Below, one piece after another: positions 62,556-64,000 of a stretch of DNA of 64,000 nt. The translations under genes and the position numbers were made by a program. Each line of letters opens with the position of its first letter. The first letter of the stretch is position 1. The notes under the pieces are model-generated. The model searched no databases and was not told the origin of the DNA. It was given only the letters and a program-made list of their open reading frames with translations. Source of the stretch: Rebecca billardiae RCC1528 (taxonomy: Eukaryota > Haptophyta); assembly GCA_965240325.2 (NCBI GenBank), contig OZ251222.1:1860001-1924000 (forward strand). The letters run 5' to 3'.

Positions 62556-63530
62556 CTACTTGGAGCCGCCCCGGTTGAAGGGGAGCCGCATGATCTGCTC
62601 GTCGCTCAGCGTGTTCGCGGGGCCGAGGGGCGCGTCGACCGCGGCGGCGCTCGCGCTGCGCTCCTGCTCCACGCGCGCCGAGGCGTCGACCACCGCGAGC
62701 GCGCTCGAGCTGGGCACGAAGACGATGGCCTCGCTGTCGAGGGACGCGTCGGCCTGCATGCGTGCCACGAGGCTCTGCAGGTCGGTCACCTTGATCTGCG
62801 GCTTCGCGGCGCCGCCCGCGGCGCGGGCGTAGGTGGCGAGGAGGTCGTCCGCGGCGAAGAAGACGGGGAGTTGATCCACGCCGCCCTCCGAGCGGATCTG
62901 CAGCGTTGGCTCCACGAAGAGCGGCACCGCGCCGTTGAGCGCGTTGAGCGCGGGCACGTTTGCGTCGTCTCGCGGCTGCTGCGACAGCAGCTGCTTGGCG
63001 GTCGCCGTCGCCTTGGGCGAGGGGATGATGCTGAAGGAGCGGCCGCTACTCTGGGTATTAATCGAGAACTTCTGCGCGACGAATTGGAAGTACACCGTGT
63101 CGAGCGAGAGCGAGCGGATTGAGACGTCTGCTGGCTTGAGCAGCCGCGACGGGATCTTGCGCACCGCGTCCTGCGCGCCCGTGTACTCGACAAAGAAGCG
63201 GCCCTCCTTCGAGCCGTCGTCGAGGTCGTAGAAGACGGGCTTCCCGGTCTTCTCCGTCACCGCAAAGACTGGGACGGTGCTCAGCTTGGCGGCCACTTCG
63301 TCCTGCGTGAGCGTGCGCGCGTGCGCAGCCTCGGTACTGAGCGCGAGCATGCCCGCAGCCACGGCCGCAGACAGCGCCGATGAGAGCCACTGCGCGGGCA
63401 TCCGACCGATCGCCTCGGCCTGCGCACGCGGCGGCGGCGGCGCACGAAGCGCGCCGCAGTCCCGCGTCGCCCACGCCAACACGGCCACGATCGGCAGCAT
63501 TCTCATCGTTCGCCGATCACGCGCCGCCAT
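62556..63530 (-). CDS. Tic22-like plastid protein-import component
   Basis: A 324-residue protein. Residues about 9-25 (MRMLPIVAVLAWATRDCGALR) form an ER signal peptide, followed by an Ala/Pro/Arg-rich transit region and a second hydrophobic stretch (about 45-68), the layout of complex-plastid precursors. The core (EVAAKLSTVPVFAVTEKTGKP, then GRFFVEYTGAQDAVRKI, then VPLFVEPTLQI, then LPVFFAADDLLATY) matches the Tic22 family, an intermembrane-space chaperone helping preproteins from the outer to the inner plastid envelope. Starts at 63605 and 63506 are also possible. The C-terminus is a short Ser/Ala-rich end. Divergent from the next gene. Confidence 0.83.
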   Translation of the reverse strand: MAARDRRTMRMLPIVAVLAWATRDCGALRAPPPPRAQAEAIGRMPAQWLSSALSAAVAAGMLALSTEAAHARTLTQDEVAAKLSTVPVFAVTEKTGKPVFYDLDDGSKEGRFFVEYTGAQDAVRKIPSRLLKPADVSIRSLSLDTVYFQFVAQKFSINTQSSGRSFSIIPSPKATATAKQLLSQQPRDDANVPALNALNGAVPLFVEPTLQIRSEGGVDQLPVFFAADDLLATYARAAGGAAKPQIKVTDLQSLVARMQADASLDSEAIVFVPSSSALAVVDASARVEQERSASAAAVDAPLGPANTLSDEQIMRLPFNRGGSK

Positions 63531-63677
63531 CGCGGTGACGTGGGCGAGGTTGCGCCCACCCGCCAGTCGATCGCCCAGAGCGCGGGGCGCTTGGAAGCGC
63601 TGCACCGTCGTGGGTCAGTAGCCGTCCGGGGCCGGGTGGAGTGCGCGCTCCTCCGTGTGCAGCTCACGGCCGCCTGA

Positions 63678-64000
63678 TGGCGCGCTCCCTGGCCTCGCCG
63701 CTGGTTGGGGCCAATCGCAAGCCCAGGCCTCCTGGCCGCCTCGACGCGCGCTGGATCGCCGCTGCCGTGCTGTGCGCGTGCGCGATTATCGCGCGCTGCT
63801 GGCGGACCCGCGGCACGTGCTCACGCGCGTGTGGCCCGGCGGATGTGGCCGCTGTGGCCACGACGCGTGACCTGGCGGCCGAGGTGGAGAGTGCAGGTGG
63901 CACGCTCGCAGCCCTGCGCGAGCCCGCTATCACAGCGTCGCGCGTGTGGTACCTCGACGCCGGCTGGGTCGCTCGCAGCCCCGCCGGTGTCGTCATCAAT
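63678..64000 (+). CDS. start of a membrane-anchored protein, cut by the right edge
   Basis: ATG at 63678 opens a frame that runs to the end of the window (107 codons, no stop). An Arg/Pro-rich cytosolic start is followed by one hydrophobic span (about residues 26-38, WIAAAVLCACAIIARCW) and a Cys-rich then helical segment ending VWYLDAGWVARSPAGVVIN. Type II topology, as in many Golgi glycosyltransferases, but nothing diagnostic is reached before the edge. It starts 147 bp from the divergent Tic22-like gene. Confidence 0.6.

Overview
This window looks like nuclear DNA from a single-celled alga with a complex (secondary, red-type) plastid. A haptophyte, possibly pavlovophyte-like, is my best guess. 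The evidence is: very GC-rich coding DNA; long, mostly intron-poor genes; short GT-AG introns (85-226 bp) with an unusual GTGCGC donor; plastid proteins whose N-termini start with an ER signal peptide (GUN4-like, Tic22-like, bestrophin-like, tandem DUF2061); and a Cys-rich EsV-1-7 repeat protein of the type known from algae and their viruses. Species assignment is inference.

Layout. 1-5.3 kb: an SNF1-like kinase cut by the left edge, a degenerate inverted gene duplication, and a seven-repeat EsV-1-7 protein. 5.3-6.4 kb: two long (TA)n tracts around a dispersed repeat. 6.4-15.1 kb: a PhoD-like phosphatase and an atypical Tyr phosphatase in divergent orientation, a large NHL-propeller protein, and a ubiquitin-like-domain protein. 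15.2-19.4 kb: a repeat nest with a tRNA-like Pol III box pair, (CT)50, a 112-bp triplication and two tandem ~1.7-kb copies of a non-coding element with inverted terminal repeats. 19.6-22.3 kb: a four-exon GT47 exostosin-like glycosyltransferase. 22.3-25.1 kb: no gene seen, but one clear TATA box. 25.1-34.4 kb: DUF2061 protein, a membrane-anchored esterase, and a 2254-residue Ala-rich solenoid-like protein. 36.4-45 kb: an F-box/ankyrin protein, an acidic ORF, RAD51C, an ankyrin protein and a bestrophin. 45.8-64 kb is gene-dense: EAR/ShKT membrane protein, WLM metalloprotease, TLC-domain protein, a five-exon PKA catalytic subunit, site-1 protease, GUN4-like protein, cyclin, 2OG-Fe(II) oxygenase, WWE protein, Tic22-like protein and the start of another membrane protein.

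The genes do not form an operon or pathway. Themes are plastid biogenesis and ion handling (Tic22, GUN4, bestrophin, DUF2061), secretory-pathway proteolysis and glycosylation (site-1 protease, exostosin, TLC), signalling (two kinases, Tyr phosphatase, cyclin) and genome maintenance (RAD51C, WLM protease). Six gene pairs are head-to-head with only 81-253 bp between start codons, which suggests shared bidirectional promoters. Gene-poor stretches are less GC-rich and hold simple repeats and mobile-element remains.
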